The notes: generated from the letters alone by a model not told the origin. Shown: positions 1-13,600, counted from the first letter of the stretch. The stretch: 64,000 bases of DNA from Poecilobothrus nobilitatus (GCA_947095535.1 OX352773.1:167784438-167848437), one strand, 5' to 3'. Program-made: numbers and translations.

Positions 1-65
1 TTTTTTTACTTTTTAAATAATCAATGCTACCATTACATTATTATACAGGACCGCATTCACTATGA

Positions 66-234
66 TTCATGTGTGACATACATGAGTGATGGAATTCAAT
101 GTAGCACAGTGGATGGCGTTGAATAAATGTATGTCACACATGATGGTAAGAATCAAAATAATTTTGATTCCAATTTCGTCACTAATGTATGTCCAACATG
201 AAGCATAATGGACACGGCGCTTTATTAAGCGCCT
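66..234. repeat. Cluster of three short hairpins
   Basis: Three inverted repeats lie within about 170 bases. The first has 17-bp arms at 67-83 and 127-143 (core catgtgtgacatacat and its exact complement). The second is a 9-bp stem with a 3-base loop at 150-170 (gaatcaaaa/ttttgattc). The third is a GC-rich 7-bp stem with a 4-base loop at 216-233 (ggcgctt/aagcgcc). A degenerate third copy of the first arm (aatgtatgtccaacatg) is at 184-200. The stems are seen directly; the role is unknown. It could be the end of a DNA transposon or MITE running off the window. Confidence 0.6.
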
Positions 235-240
235 TAGTTT

Positions 241-3200
241 CATATCTATTTTAAAAATCTAGTTTAAAATCATAACAAAATATTAAACATAACATGAAAA
301 CATAGCAAAATATTGTCGCGTGTTGCAGTTGGCTATAAGGACATGTTTGCTATAATTGGTTCTCACTAGAAAAAAATTAACAATGTTTGAATAATTAGTT
401 ATTGCAGATTGTTGTTTGAATGTTTTAATGTCTATGGAAGTTTATTATTATTTTCAAACAACTTTTGTAATGAGTAAAAGTTAGGAAGAATAATTAAATA
501 TGTGTAAGTAGGTACAAATATAAAAAACATAGTAGGTTAGATCATTTTTGATTTGTAATATATTTCATAATGCAATATGAACAGAATTTTTGAAGTGAAA
601 AGGAGTTTCCAATTGTAAATATTAAATTGTAATAGTATTGATGATCGTGTTTTATGTTAGATTTAAAAGATTTTATGTTTTCTAAAAGATCTTGTTTCCA
701 TATAAATAAAGATCTTTAATTTGTTCAATATTCTATCAAAAAATTTAGATTTAAAAATTTTACTCTAACCTCAAAACAATTATTCACCTCGTTCATTTTA
801 TTCTTACTTTTTCAATTTTAGTCACAATACATTTTTGCTATAATTGCCAAAATATAAATTGATTCATTCACATACATATAAACTTAATTTTAATTAGTAT
901 TTTTCTTAATTTTTTTTACTTAATTTATTTTAAAAATATCTAAATTTAATTTCTAGAAAAATTACAATTAAATGTAAGAAAATTACTGAAAGTATGAAAA
1001 AAAGTTGAATTGATGTCGAAAAGTATGGTTTATTAAATTTGGGCAGAATAATATATCCTACTATACTCTATATATTTTTTTTTTAATAATGTACGATGTA
1101 CCTATGGTTTTGTTAAATAAAGCTGAAATATATGTCGAAATTTCGTCGCGATTCAAGAATTTCTTTTCGATTCGAAAATTATAATAAATACTAAATAATG
1201 TAAACTTAGCAAAATTAAAAATGAAAAAAATTTAAAAAATTTGTAACTATTGTTTCAATTTTTACAATAATGGTTTTTCAAAATTAATTTCTAAAATTTT
1301 ACTGTTACAAGTCACCGTTTCGAATATTTTTTCATTACATACGATATTTTATCTTTCAACTGTCAACGAAAAAGTTGTCGTAAAAAATCCGCTGCCGTTC
1401 TACGTATAGTTCCATTTAAATACATGGCTGACAAAAATGAAAATATGACAACCACCACGAAAAAAGTAGCGTCCAGGTTCTACTTTCAATAAAAAGAAAA
1501 ATAAATGTTTATCTCTTTTTAAATCTGATTAAGCTTACATTTCTTTTTGGATTCGGCCAAATTGGAAAATAAGAAAAATTAATTTTGATAATAATACCAT
1601 ATTTAGGTATAAAGAAAAAATAAATGGAAGCAAATAATATTTTAATATTTTCTATAAAAAATAAACAACTTTAATTCATAAATATACATAGGTACGTTTG
1701 TATATACCTATGCCGTAAACTTTTTTAAATTCCATTATTAAATTTCACTATATGTCATCTTCGTTATCACAATATGTCTCTTCTATATACATACATATAT
1801 ATATATCTTAACAAGTATATGTACTCTAAACTCGTATAAATAATAATTATAAAATTATAAAAAAAATAACATTCATTTTCAAAATTCAATTGTATTACAA
1901 ATATATTATACCTACCCTTAAAAATTGTAATTACATATTATAATAAAATAATGGATCTGATTCAATCAACTGAAAAAAAAAAACAAAAACGTAAAACAGA
2001 GTCATATTAACACTTACGTGTTAAATAATAATAATAATTATAATGAACAACAGATAACATTAAAATAAACATGAAATGAAAAGACAAAAAAAAAAAAAAA
2101 AAAAATCGCTTTTAAAAATAAATTAATTAAATAACGGCAGTGCTCATTCGTAAATCTTTAAAATCAAACGTACTTTTATCTTAAGATATTTTTTCATTAA
2201 TTTTTTCTTTTTATTTATTTATTAAAATTTAAAATTCGTAAATCACATAATATTAGTTTATTTAGCATAGGTACATAATAATTATATTCATATATGTATG
2301 TTCATATGTATGTATATACATATGTACACACATTTAAAAAATTTAAATTAACATTATTAAATATAAATATAATTTATTATAATTATTTTATTTAAAATAA
2401 AATAAATTTCTTATAAAATAATTAACACCTTTCGTTTACATATATTAATTCATCGAATATTTATGATCAAAATATGTAAATATTTAGTGAAAATCAAACC
2501 GCTATAAAAATAAAATCCGTTAAAAGCATTTTTCAAAAAAAAAAACCAAAAAAAAAAAAAGCTTTCTTGTTATCTTTCTATGTTTAATTGTATTGAGTTT
2601 TAATTTTTTTTTAAAGTTTACTATATATATATAAAAACTGTTATACAAATAATTTCGAATTATTTTTACATCTGTATTTTTAATGATAATAAAAATAAAA
2701 AAAACAGCAAAACTGTTATACCTTACGAATTAGGAAAATACAAAAACAAAAACAAAAAAAAAGAAAATATCTATAGATACAATGTGCTTTACTTATTAAG
2801 TTCAATTCAATAAAATATCATTTATAATTTGATTGCTCCAAAATCAAAATCTATCTATGAAAATTTTTGCTTTTTTTTTCTTTTCACATAACTTACACTT
2901 ACATTACTTTTGTATATTTTTCTTTACCACAGTCTTAGGTAGCAAACGGTGCTGTTCGGACGTGTCTATCGGATTATAATTTTTACTATATAAATTATAT
3001 CGGTAACAAAAAAAAAAAAAAAAAAAATAATAACAATAAAAAAAAACAAATAATAATAATAATGCTAATTTAAAAAAAAAACAAAATTTATTTAAAAAGT
3101 GACATAAAATATTTATTTTTTTAATTAACGGTAAAAGAAAATTTTAAATAACCGTTGCGTATTTGATAATTTCTAAGTGTAAGAAAAATAAAATTTTATA

Positions 3201-4550
3201 ATTTTTAAATTAAAAACTAAAGATAAATTTTTTTAAATAAATTAATAGTAATTATCAGTAAATTAAAAATAATCAGTGTGCTCATATTTATAATCACTTA
3301 TACTTAATATTTTCCCTTTTGTTTTTTTTTTTTTTTTTTTTGTGTGATTATGATTAATTAATAAATATAATTATAATAAAAAATATTTCTTAATAAATAA
3401 CATACATACATACCTAAATAAATCTAAATTAATTTTATTAAATTGTGTAAGAAATAACAAAAATATGAAAAATAAAAAAATTAATATAGAAAAGTATAAA
3501 AAATAGGAAAAAAAAAAAATAAATAAATGTATTTAATGTAATGTACTTAATGATTGCATGCCGGTCACTATTAAAAACACATACAAAACGATAATAAACA
3601 ATAAATTGTTTAACATTTATATAAATTATAAAATAATAAAAAAAATAAATAAATTAAACAAATAATACAAAAAAAAAAGAGTGAAAACAAAAAAAAAAAA
3701 TAAGAAAAAAGAAAATATAAAACTAAATGTTTTTTTTTTTATTTAAGTATACGGTAAAATGAAATCATAACTAAAAGGATACTATTACAAAAAAAAAATC
3801 AAAATCTTAAAATATTTTGTTTGTTTTTTTTTTTTTTTGTTGATTGGAAAAATTGTGGAAATACGTTTTTTTTTTTTATTTCCTGTTGATTAAGTTTTTT
3901 TTTTTTTTTTTTTTTTTTTGTTATTTTTTCAACAAATAGGTTGGAAAAATGTAAAATTACTTTTGATTTCTCTTTCTTTCTTTTCAACAATAAAATTAAA
4001 TAAGTTAAGATTGTTTCATATTTTTTAATTAAATTGAACGAATTTGTGAATTTTAAAGGATATAATCTTGAGTTTTAATGAACAATTTTAGTTTTTCTTT
4101 TTTTTTACTTTTATTTCAGAGCAAAATGACCGTAGAGAAATTTTATCCCTTTTAGGGGGAAAAAAAAAATCATTTAAAGTGTTGATTTTTTTTTTTTCCT
4201 CATTTTATTCTTCCTTTAATAAAATGAAATATATTTAAGGGTTAATTCTATTTAAAGGTGTTATATTAAGATTACTCCTTTTGTTTTAACATTTTAGGGA
4301 TATTACACGATATTTTCGTTTACGTTCGTTCGTACAAGAGAATATACTAAATATTTTAGTTTAGTGTCTATGTTCAATATTTATGTTCTATGTGTCTGTT
4401 GAGATATTTCGTTTTCCAAATCTTTCTTTTTTTATATATCTCTTAATGATGGGTATTTTAATCAGTAATTGTTCAAGTTCAAATTAGATCTTTAAAAATA
4501 TTACTATTTATGATTAAGAAAAGTAGGTTTTTTTTTTTTTTAGTTTAGTT
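241..4550. other. AT-rich gene-free stretch
   Basis: No gene, tRNA or recognisable element is visible. The stretch is very AT-rich with many A or T runs of 10-25 bases (for example near 2087-2105, 3010-3028, 3319-3341 and 3896-3919) and short TA-rich microsatellites near 1790-1806 and 2610-2632. Short open frames here are chance products of lysine and phenylalanine codons from the homopolymers. Confidence 0.7.
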
Positions 4551-4572
4551 TAGTTTATTCTCTTGCGCTATA

Positions 4573-4703
4573 AATGTGACCAGGAAATTACACATAAATG
4601 TAGTAAGAGGATTCTTATAACGTGTGTGACACTCGAATGTACACTCCCTCGGTGCTTATAGGCTATTTTATACGTTCTTATCCACTTGATCATCAAGGCC
4701 GCC
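4573..4703 (-). mobile_element. tRNA-derived SINE, diverged copy
   Basis: On the minus strand this reads as a tRNA-like head with a degraded A box, the shared core 'aacgtataaaatagcc...caccgagggagtgta', a degraded B box and the family body ending in 'tgtgtaatttcctggtc'. It aligns by eye with the copies at 9399-9590, 38853-39024 and 52413-52585, but has the most substitutions and several indels, so it is probably the oldest. SINEs are transcribed by RNA polymerase III and copied by LINE enzymes; that is family knowledge. No target duplication was identified. Confidence 0.75.
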
Positions 4704-4706
4704 ATT

Positions 4707-5245
4707 TTTTTTTTTTTTAAAGCGATAAACTGTATATTTGATTAATTTAAACAACAATATTCAACATTTTCCTTATTTTTTAAAAGTAAATAATGTACAG
4801 AAATGTAAAGAACAAATAAATAGTGGATAGAAATATTTTTGTACACATTTCAAAATGTGTAGAATTTAATGTTTTTTTGTAAAAAGCTTCGAACTGTACT
4901 TAAATTTTAACTTTAAAATTTTTTCAAAAAAAAAAAAAAGAGTTGTCCTTATTTTTGTGATGTCTCATACGAAAAAAAAAATTTGTTTTCTGAACGTAAT
5001 AAAGAACATATGTTTATTTTTATTATCCTAGAAAATTTTTAAATTAAATATGTAGAATAAAATAAATATACGACAAGATGTTACTAATATAACGAGATAT
5101 TATATGTAATGGACAAAATATTACAATTAAAGATAATAATATTGTAGATACATATATATGGCATAGACTTATTAATTAGTTTAAAAGTTTTATTTGGTTT
5201 TTCAACAAGAAAAGTAATTTAGTTTCTTTATATTAAAACTGATAC

Positions 5246-5278
<33 letters not shown>

Positions 5279-8200
5279 CACCATATATTGTAACTGAGAA
5301 CTTTTACTTTATTCTACATACAAGTTTTAAGCAAAATGTATCTATAAGTATATATTATTATGTACATATTTCGAGATTTCTGTTTAGAAGATTTCATTTT
5401 TGTTTTTAAAACATTCTATACAATATTTTACTTAAATAAATATCTAAGTGAAAAATATATACATATATATATATATATAATGCATGTATGTTCATAATAT
5501 TACATACAAGTACAAATATTCTAAAGTATGCTGTATATATATTATTACAAATTACAATATAATATTTTACTTATAAAATCAACATATACTTATACTTATG
5601 TAAAAACATATACTTAGTACCTAAATAACTGTATGAAATATTTATTTTATATAAATATAAAAAACAAAAACAACAAAAAAAAAAAAAAGTTGTAAATCGG
5701 TGTTATTTATTGGACAATTTATTAGCCATTATTACAACGTATTTGTTTTTTATTTTATTATTATTATTTATTTTTTTTTTTTATAATAAATTTTCTTTCT
5801 ATGTTTTGTTTTGTTTTTTTTTTTGTTTTTGTGTTAAAGATTAAAAATGAAAAATCATTGTTTTAAAGTGTAGAAAAAATTTCTTAAAAAAACAAACAAA
5901 AAAAAAAAAAAATTTGTATGGAAAATATTTAAAGAACGCTTATTAGTTATTATAGAAGTTATTAATGTTATACTATTTTAGGTATTTTAAAAATTTAACA
6001 TATAATAGGTATATATATATATATATTTATTTATTTATTTATATTAATATTATTTATATTTATATTAATATTATTTATATTTATATTAATATAGATAGAT
6101 ATATATACATATATGTATGTATGTATATATGCTTTAAATGAAAACAAACAATCAGACATACGAGAAAATCATTCATATTGACCTTATCAATGTGTTTGTT
6201 ATTAACAAAACAAAAATTTTAGCTGTACTTAAAGCAAATTATTTATTTTTTTTATTATATAGGTAGTAAAAATTTTGCGGGAAAGTGGAATCTCGTAAAA
6301 GCTGTTTTTTTTTCACTTAATAATAATAGTTGAGATATTAAAGTTTTGTTTTTTTTTTATATTAATAATATTGTGCAATATTTTTACTTAGATGATGAAT
6401 TGATTTATTATGTACATACCTACTTATTCCATTTTTTTTTTTTTTTTTGATTACACAAAAAATAAACAATAGATCAAAAAGGTTAAAATTAAAATATAAA
6501 AATAAAGTATTAAAATAATAAATAAAAAAAAAATAAAAAAAAAAAGAAAACAAATTATATGAAAATTTAAAAAAAAAAAAGTAAAAGTTTAGATAGAACC
6601 TTTTTATAAAATAAAATTTTTCATGTGGGTAATTTTGTATAGAAATTTTTCATTTTTATGTCGAGAGTAAATGTAAAAAAATATAAATACCAAAGTATTA
6701 GAATAAATTTTTAAACATAAAATCAATAAATGAACATTTGGAGTTGTTTTTTTTTTTTTTTTTGGATTCCAAAATAAATATTAACTGTTCTTTTCATGAT
6801 TTATTTGTTTTTTTTTTGTTTTATTTACATTTTTTCCATAAAAAACAAAAAAATAAATTTTTGGTGGATTTGGATTTTTGTAAATTAATATTTTTCCATC
6901 AAAAATTGTGATTAAAAATGATTTTATTTCTTAATATTTAAAAAAAAAAAACAAAAAAATGTTTTGATCATTAAAAATGAGTTTTCATTTTTTTACGGGG
7001 GACGGTGAAAAATATCGAAAGTTACTTAAAAGTCACTGTACGAGGTTGTTTTAGATAGTGTTGGTCTTTAATCAACCAAAACCAGCCCCTTTTAATTCAA
7101 AATTTTGGATGGGTCCTTTTAAATATAGTTATATTGACATTATGCAAAGTTTGGTTTTGGGAATAAGTAGGATGTGGGAACGAATTTTAGGAATTTGACA
7201 TTTTTTTGTTCCCGTTTCCATTTCTATATGGGTATCTGGGAATATGGGAATAGAATATGGGTATATGGGAATAGGGTATCCACTAGGTTATTTATTACAA
7301 ATATTTGACTAAATATATGATTCTGTTTTTGGAATCATTAAATTCACATTAAACCGTTGATTACTCGGCTGTATTTCAATTCAAAAAATTATTTTTTTTG
7401 CACTTAAGAATACGATAAAATTAGGTAGTAAAAATTCGGATATGTTTTTTTTTTTTAAAAATATTTTTACATTGCCCGTAGGAATTGGAATTCATTGAAA
7501 GAGAAATTACATTACATTGCCGGTAGTAGAATCTATTGAAAGAAATATTTTGAAGTATTTAGATATAGGATCTACTTAATGTATGTTTAGAAAATGAAGT
7601 GTTATATTTTTTTAATCAAAAATAAGTTAGAATAAAAATATATTGCAATATGAATATGTATGTACTTAGCAGTTTATTTATTTTTTCCGGCGTTTATAGG
7701 AAACTACCTATTAGATTAAGTGTAGGACTAATGGGTTTTTTTTTAATTATGTATTACGATTTTCAATTACTTTGAAGAAATAATTTATATCTTATTTTGT
7801 TTGTTTTCTTTAATATTTTTGGTATCATTTGGTTGTTTTTTTTTTTTTGTTGTAGCTAATATACGAGTACTTACAAATATTTTCTTTTAAATTTTCTTCT
7901 TATATTTTTCGTACGATATAATTAAAGATCATTGATTATTCATAAGTATAGATAAATAAATGAAAGATATATTGATAAATCTTTGATAAATTTAATAACT
8001 TCTAATAAATAATAACTATAATTTCTTTGTGAAGATTTTTTGATTTATACTATACCCAAATTTAAATACCCGTTTTTGTAAGAAAATTTCATAAGAAATC
8101 TCAAGAATATGTAGACGTAATATAGTAACTTATGGTATCGCAATCAGTTAGCTGAGTCTATAGGTCAAATCTATACTTATCTATAATTTGTGAATATAAA

Positions 8201-9164
8201 TGTTAAACTTATCTATATATTTGTGAATATGTTATCTTTTGGCTGTTCAGTAATCACATCTTTTAATTCTTTAAAATAATTTTGCTTCATAAAGATTGTT
8301 TTTTTTTTTTTATTTTAATTTATTTTTGGATCATAACTTTTGTGTGCTTAGCATGTTAAAAATGTTTAGTTCCTTTGGTTTTGTGGTATTAATTTTAAAA
8401 TGGCGTACTTATATATGAACTTTAATTTCATAACTTATTTTTGTAAGGTAGATAAACTTTTATCTGTTTTGTTTGTTATTTTTTTTTTTTCCATAACAAA
8501 GTAAAATATACAATAAAAGTCCTTTGGGAGATTTTTATCATATTTATTTCTGTTGTTTTTTTTTTTGTTTTATTTTTTTTGTGTTTCAAGATTTAATTTA
8601 TAATTAAAATAATATCCTTTCTTGTTATGTTTTTTTTTTTTTTTTTTTTTTAGTAAGTATATAATAATAATAATAACATGTACTATTCTCAATTGAGTCG
8701 TTTTCAACAAAAATATATTTGGTATATGATAATTATTATTTAATTAAAGATATTAGAAAATTTGATAATTAATTTTAACTTTATTTTCTGTAGAATTAAT
8801 GTGAATAAAATTTTTTAAATAATGAATTATGAATTTTATTTTTAAGTTTTTTAAATTGAAAAATAAATAATAAAATATTTAAACATATTATATATATATA
8901 TATACAAACATATATAATAATTGTATGTAAGTATATATTTTGTTTTTCGAATTTATTTTCAATTATACATGAATTTTTTTGTTTTAGTTTAAAAGTTTTG
9001 AGCACAGGATTTATATGCTCTAAAAATTATAAATAAATAAAAAAAGTATTTTTTTTTTTTTTGTTTTGGTTTTTGTTAGAATTTAGTTTTTAAACTTGAA
9101 ATAAGAAAATAAGAATATTTTTTTTAATATTTTATTTTTTGAAAAATACAAAAAAAAAAATTGT
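4707..9164. other. AT-rich gene-free stretch with simple repeats
   Basis: No gene is visible. A (TA)n run lies at about 5252-5278, a shorter one at 5460-5480, and a 21-bp AT unit (tatattaatattatttatatt) repeated about two and a half times at 6040-6091. Around 7000-7290 base composition is less extreme and there is a degenerate tandem of 'atgggtat/atgggaat' at 7227-7280. A 31-bp near-duplication (acttatctat...gtgaatat) is at 8176-8237. The rest is homopolymer-rich filler. Confidence 0.65.
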
Positions 9165-9168
9165 TATC

Positions 9169-10196
9169 GGGAACCGGCCAATTGGCAACTGTCACTTGAC
9201 AACTGAATATTTTGTTCAATGGATCTTCGACAAAAAAGACATTTAACAAAAAGAATATTTAACAATATGTATTATTAGCAAAATGACATTTAACAACTTT
9301 AACAAGTTGACACTTGGCAACTTGGACACTTAACCACTATAATTGCAAGTGGTCATTTCGTACAGCTTTTAATAAATAACAATTTAATTTGCAATTGAAG
9401 CCTCAGTGGCTTAGTATAGGTAAGAGCGTATAAAATACGCTGTAAACACCGAGGGAGTGTGAGTTCGAATCCCACACACGTCGAAAAGTTATTCTCCCTT
9501 ACGTCATTTATAGTCACGCCTAAAAAGAGAAGGCTGTGTAATTTCCTTTCCATTTATCTGAACAGAGAAATGCATTAAAAAAATCAAAAAAAAAAAAAAA
9601 TTTGCAATTCCTATGATTTCATTATCTTTTTCATAGGCTGAATAAATCTGTGTCGAAATAAATTATATGGAAAACGTACTTAGATACTTAAATCAAGTAA
9701 TATCAAAAAATTAACAGGATTTTAATATTTAACATTTCGTTTTTAGCTCCTAACATGTTTTTTTCGATTTTTTTATTTTTAAATTGATAAAAATGATTTC
9801 ACTTTTAAAAGTTTAAATAATCCTTTATTTTCGAGATATATGTACATTTCATTTTAGTTTAAAATATTTTCATTTTTTAACTAAATTAAGTTTCAAATAA
9901 ATTTGAAAAAATAATGAAAAAAGAAAATTGTAGAAATAATTGTTATCATTTTTAATTCCTTAAAGATTTGAACATTTGGTAACTTTTATTTATGTCGGTG
10001 CTCAGCACTGGTGCTCAGCGCTAAAATAAATAAAATTTGCCAAATCTCCTAATGTTAAATGTAACATTTTGCCAAATGTCTTTTTGTTAAGGGTCCATTT
10101 TGCTAAATATCTTTTTGTTGAGTGTCTTTGTTGTTAAATGCGTTTTTGTTAAGTATCTTTTTTGCGAAATGTCCAGTTGCCAAATGTACTGTACCC
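9169..10196. mobile_element. Foldback-like element FB1 with 16-bp-period arms
   Basis: Two inverted arms made of short tandem units flank an AT-rich loop. The left arm (about 9180-9345) repeats variants of gacatttaacaaaaag; the right arm (about 10038-10190) repeats the complement, and seven consecutive units there are each 16 bases long. Outer ends read GGGAACCGG on the left and GGGTACAGTAC on the complementary right end, each followed by a 'TTGGCAACTG' motif. Flanks (attgttatc and gtattatct) resemble each other only loosely, so the target duplication is unproven. A tRNA-SINE sits in the loop at 9399-9590. The architecture matches foldback transposons; no protein is encoded. FB2 and FB3 in this window share the GGG ends. 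Confidence 0.72.
9399..9590 (+). mobile_element. tRNA-derived SINE
   Basis: The head shows an A box (tggcttagtataggtaagag) and a perfect B box (gagttcgaatccc), the two internal RNA polymerase III promoter parts of a tRNA gene. The non-tRNA body continues through 'ttattctcccttacgtcatttatag' to 'ggctgtgtaatttcc' and ends in 'gagaaatgcattaaaaaaa', an A-rich tail. The head does not fold as a normal tRNA with an anticodon stem, so a functional tRNA gene is unlikely. It lies inside the loop of foldback element FB1 and must have inserted there later, or been carried by it. Confidence 0.85.
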
Positions 10197-10518
10197 GTAT
10201 TATCTTAATTTGTTTTTATATTTGCCTGAAAAGTAAACTTTGTAGTAGTTATAGGTATATATATGTTTAATTATTAATTAAAATAAAATGAAAAATATTC
10301 AAAAGGTAATGGTTTATTAAATGTATAAAATTATAGATGAAAATACATCGTACTTTGTATACTGCAAAAAAAAAAATTTTAATTTTTGAATGATTTTAAT
10401 AAAATTTTAGATTTACATTAGATTTTGTGTAATGTGTATATTAGAAACAGAATACAATATACTTGATTTAATTTTGTGCATCACACTTTTATATTGTATA
10501 AATAAAAAATAAAGAAAA

Positions 10519-10775
10519 AAGTTGTATGACAGCAACTAAAACTCTTTGGTCATGCTTGCTCACTTTTAATATCGAGACTAACAAAAATTGTACAAATATG
10601 ATAAAAATTTCAGAATCCTAGTTTTTGAGTATAGTATTTTTTGAGTTATCATGGGGACGAATAAACGGACATGTATGGCTAAAATAATTCAGAATTCGAT
10701 TCTGAGCAAGAATATATTGTGGATATATCTTGGTTTCTTTTAAGATGTTACAAACCTAATGGCAAATTTATTTAT
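10519..10775 (-). mobile_element. Helentron-like (mini-me type) element, 5' part
   Basis: Read on the minus strand it starts with 'aataaatttgccattaggtttgtaac', passes a degenerate TA-rich stretch, then 'tctgaattattttagccatacatgtccgt' and 'gataactcaaaaaatac'. The same order of motifs is found at 57187-57922 and in the 22250 and 52695 copies. The 3' hairpin end of the family is missing, so this is a truncated copy ending near a 'gttgctgtcatacaac' motif. Confidence 0.65.
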
Positions 10776-12390
10776 TCTAAGAACTACGTTTGTGTGGGTA
10801 TATAAACTAACATTTTTAGTTACTGCATGGTATTTGCAGTAAGTATATCATATTTCTTGTAATAATTTTGAACTCGAAATTTGTATAAATACGTATATAC
10901 ATATAAGATTATTCCGAATACGTGCGGTATCGGCTTTTATAAGAGTTCGTTGACGAATGTCGAATAGAATTCGAATTAAAGTAATTGTATTTTGATCAAA
11001 TTTCACGGCTTAAGCTAACAGGAAAGACAACATCTTAATACATCAATATTATCAAAGATTTTCAGAAAAGCTAGGAATATTTACAAATTGTGATATTTTA
11101 TCATAAATAGTTGTAAATTTTCACATTTAATACATATATTAAATGCTTATAATATAATTTTTAAAAAAATATTCTGTGAGTTAAAAAAAAATTAGTAAAA
11201 AAAAAGAATTTCTTATAGAAATGAGTACCTACTAAGCTTTTAAAATTTTTTCTTTCAACTTTTTTCTTTTTAAAATTTCTATAATAAATTGGCTGCGTTC
11301 AGTTAAATCAAGCAATGATGAGTTGAAGTACTTAAAAAATTGTTGGTGCAAAAATATTACTAAACATTTTGCAGCAAAATTTAAATATGACATTTGCCAT
11401 GACCATTTTGTATTTATTTTAATATTTTATTTGTCATAAACTAAAATATTTTTATATTTAAATACAAAACTTTTTAAAAACAAATAAATCATCACAGCTA
11501 CTAAATTTAAAGCGCTTTACTCAACTGAATGGCAACTATTGATATTATGATTTTTTCAAAATTTATAGTAGGAATAGTAAATTTTGTTAATATTAAACCA
11601 TGCATTCTTAACGAACTTACACTAAACCTGACAATTTCAACTCGTTATAATGTTGAGAAGTGGGAATTTGAATTGGACCCTCCTGTTAAGCTATTAGCCC
11701 GATAAAGCGAGCTAAATAAAAGCATTAAAAATTTTTAAAATTAATTTAAAAACAACCCTTTTTCTTAAATTGCAAAAATTTAATAACAAACAGATTCAAA
11801 TATACTTATATTAAGGACTTCAAATAACTAGTTATTGTTTCAAAAAAAAAAAAAACAAATAAAAACTTTTATATAATGAGCTTCCCTTTACGGAAACGAT
11901 AACAACTTTTCGTTAAAACAAAAACAACCATAAGTATAATACCGTAAACAAGTAAAAGATTAAGTTTTTTTTTTTGAAAATGTTTTCCCAATCAATCAAA
12001 GTATAAATAAAAAGTGATTTTTCACACATTTGTGACACAGTGATTGAACAAATAAACACTCTATAGTCTATAAAATACACAAATCCAGGACAAATTTATT
12101 GATTAATCAATTTCCAATAAAAAAAAAAGATTGTTTAAAACACGATTCTCTAAGTGTTGTGGTTGACAAATTATTTGAATTGAAATTTCCTAAATTTTTT
12201 TTTTATTTTTGTTTAGTTAATGTTATGATTTAGTTCAACTGAAAATTTCTTTTTAAAATTAAAAGAAAACCAGGCAAAATGTAAACCAACAGTTTTTAAA
12301 GAAGGTACATTTCCAAAAGACAATACAAAATGTTTAGAATTGTGACTTTGCATTAAAATTTGAAAATTTCATACATGTAATAAGAATAAA
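10776..12390. other. Gene-free stretch with a possible MITE
   Basis: Mostly AT-rich with no gene. At 11290-11538 an imperfect inverted pair is present: 'ggctgcgttcagttaaatcaagc' on the left and, on the complement of the right side, 'gccattcagttgagtaaagc'. About 14 of 19 core positions agree, and no target duplication is evident, so a roughly 250-bp MITE is possible but weak. At 11685-11715 there is a short inverted pair around 'ttagcccgataaagcgagctaa'. Confidence 0.4.
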
Positions 12391-12830
12391 TGTGAAAAAT
12401 AAAGAGACACTTTCTTGCATTTTAAGGGAACTCTATACATAATTAAGAAAAAACCATTAACACATGTAAAATTATAAAGATGAAGCCTTAATTTTTGCCT
12501 TTTATTTTGTAAAAATTTGTACAGGTGTCTAAAAATAGCAAATTTTCAATTTTTGAATCCTAACAGCTCTTAAACAGGTGGTGGTTAACACATTTAAATA
12601 GGGTATTTGCAACGTTTGAGGGTCTGTATAGCACCGTAATGGATGGGATTACATGGAAAACTTATTCTTCAACATTAATTTTTTTATGAGACCTACCGAT
12701 AATAAAAATTTCATCTTTAACGGTGTAGAAGTTTTGTAAACAGACAGACAGACAGACGGACGGACGGATGGTTAGAATGGAATTAAAAGGCACATTTTTT
12801 CAATTTTTTTTTGGAAATGTGCTAAAAATT
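12391..12830 (-). mobile_element. Helentron-like element, type III body
   Basis: On the minus strand it begins 'tttttagcacatttccaaa', carries a (GTCC)/(GTCT) block at 12748-12771, then 'acaaaacttctacaccgttaaaga', 'atcggtaggtctcataaaaaa', 'cccatccattacggtgctata', and later 'tttttagacacctgtacaaa' and 'cttaattatgtatagagttccctt'. The same motifs occur in the same order at 62274-62980, and looser versions at 22831-23420 and inside the full-length elements at 19996 and 50374. It has no coding potential. Confidence 0.68.
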
Positions 12831-13600
12831 AAATCATATAAACTAATTTTAAAATTCTTTTGAAAATAAAATTGTTTCAAATAGATTTCACTTCAAATTT
12901 ATTGTATATATATATATGTATGTACATATACCCATTTATATTACTAATTAAAAATGCTGTGATAGGATTTTCTCCTTGTTGAATAAATGTTAGTTTATAC
13001 AGATTTATCCAAGTAAATGAATTTATCAATTTTAAAAAAATTAGAATAAATCAGAATATAAATCAGCTTTGAAGATACGAGTAAATATGTATATATAGAT
13101 ATACATAAATTCGTATAAAAATTGTTTTATTTTTTAAAATTTAACAATTATTTTTAAGAAAATAGGAATATTTGATGTAATTTTCTAAATATTAAAATAT
13201 TTCACGTTAAATTAATTATGTCTTATGTCTTTATTAGAGGAGCTTATAAATTTTTATAGTGTAGAAAATTTTTTGCCTTTAATGCAATTGATTTTTAATA
13301 CATTGTCGTACTGCTTTTAAATTTTTAAAGAGTACACCATACATCCATTTTTCACCGCTAAAAACAAAAGCTTGTCATGAAGAAATAATCGGATCAGGGG
13401 TGCATTTATAAAAAAGAAACTAATTTAAAACAATATTTAAAGTTTTAAACAAAAAAAAAAAACTTAAAGTAAATATTAACTTTATAATTTCTTCATATTT
13501 TTATTATATCTATCTTCCCTCGTTCGCTATTGAATATCCAACCATAACAACTAAGTTTGGGCATTAAGTACCTCTACTGCCCTTTTTTTTATTTAAAACT
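12831..13600. other. AT-rich stretch, nothing recognised
   Basis: Short TA microsatellite at 12905-12917 and AT-rich sequence without a gene. From about 13500 the composition rises ('cttccctcgttcgctattg'), which may belong to the degraded upstream part of the Tc1-like transposase that follows. Confidence 0.5.

Noticed and set aside
3799..3990. Lysine-rich 63-codon frame
   Set aside because: Produced by long T runs read on the minus strand.
5252..5278. (TA)n tracts as possible origins or promoters
   Set aside because: Such tracts occur many times in this AT-rich window and have no associated gene.
7174..7211. Short 'gggaacg...gttccc' inverted pair as a fourth foldback element
   Set aside because: No matching 9-bp flanks and no arm units; the similarity to the FB2 left end is only seven bases.
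9399..9480. Functional tRNA gene at the SINE head
   Set aside because: The head is present in four dispersed copies with a common non-tRNA body, and the anticodon arm is replaced by a palindrome.
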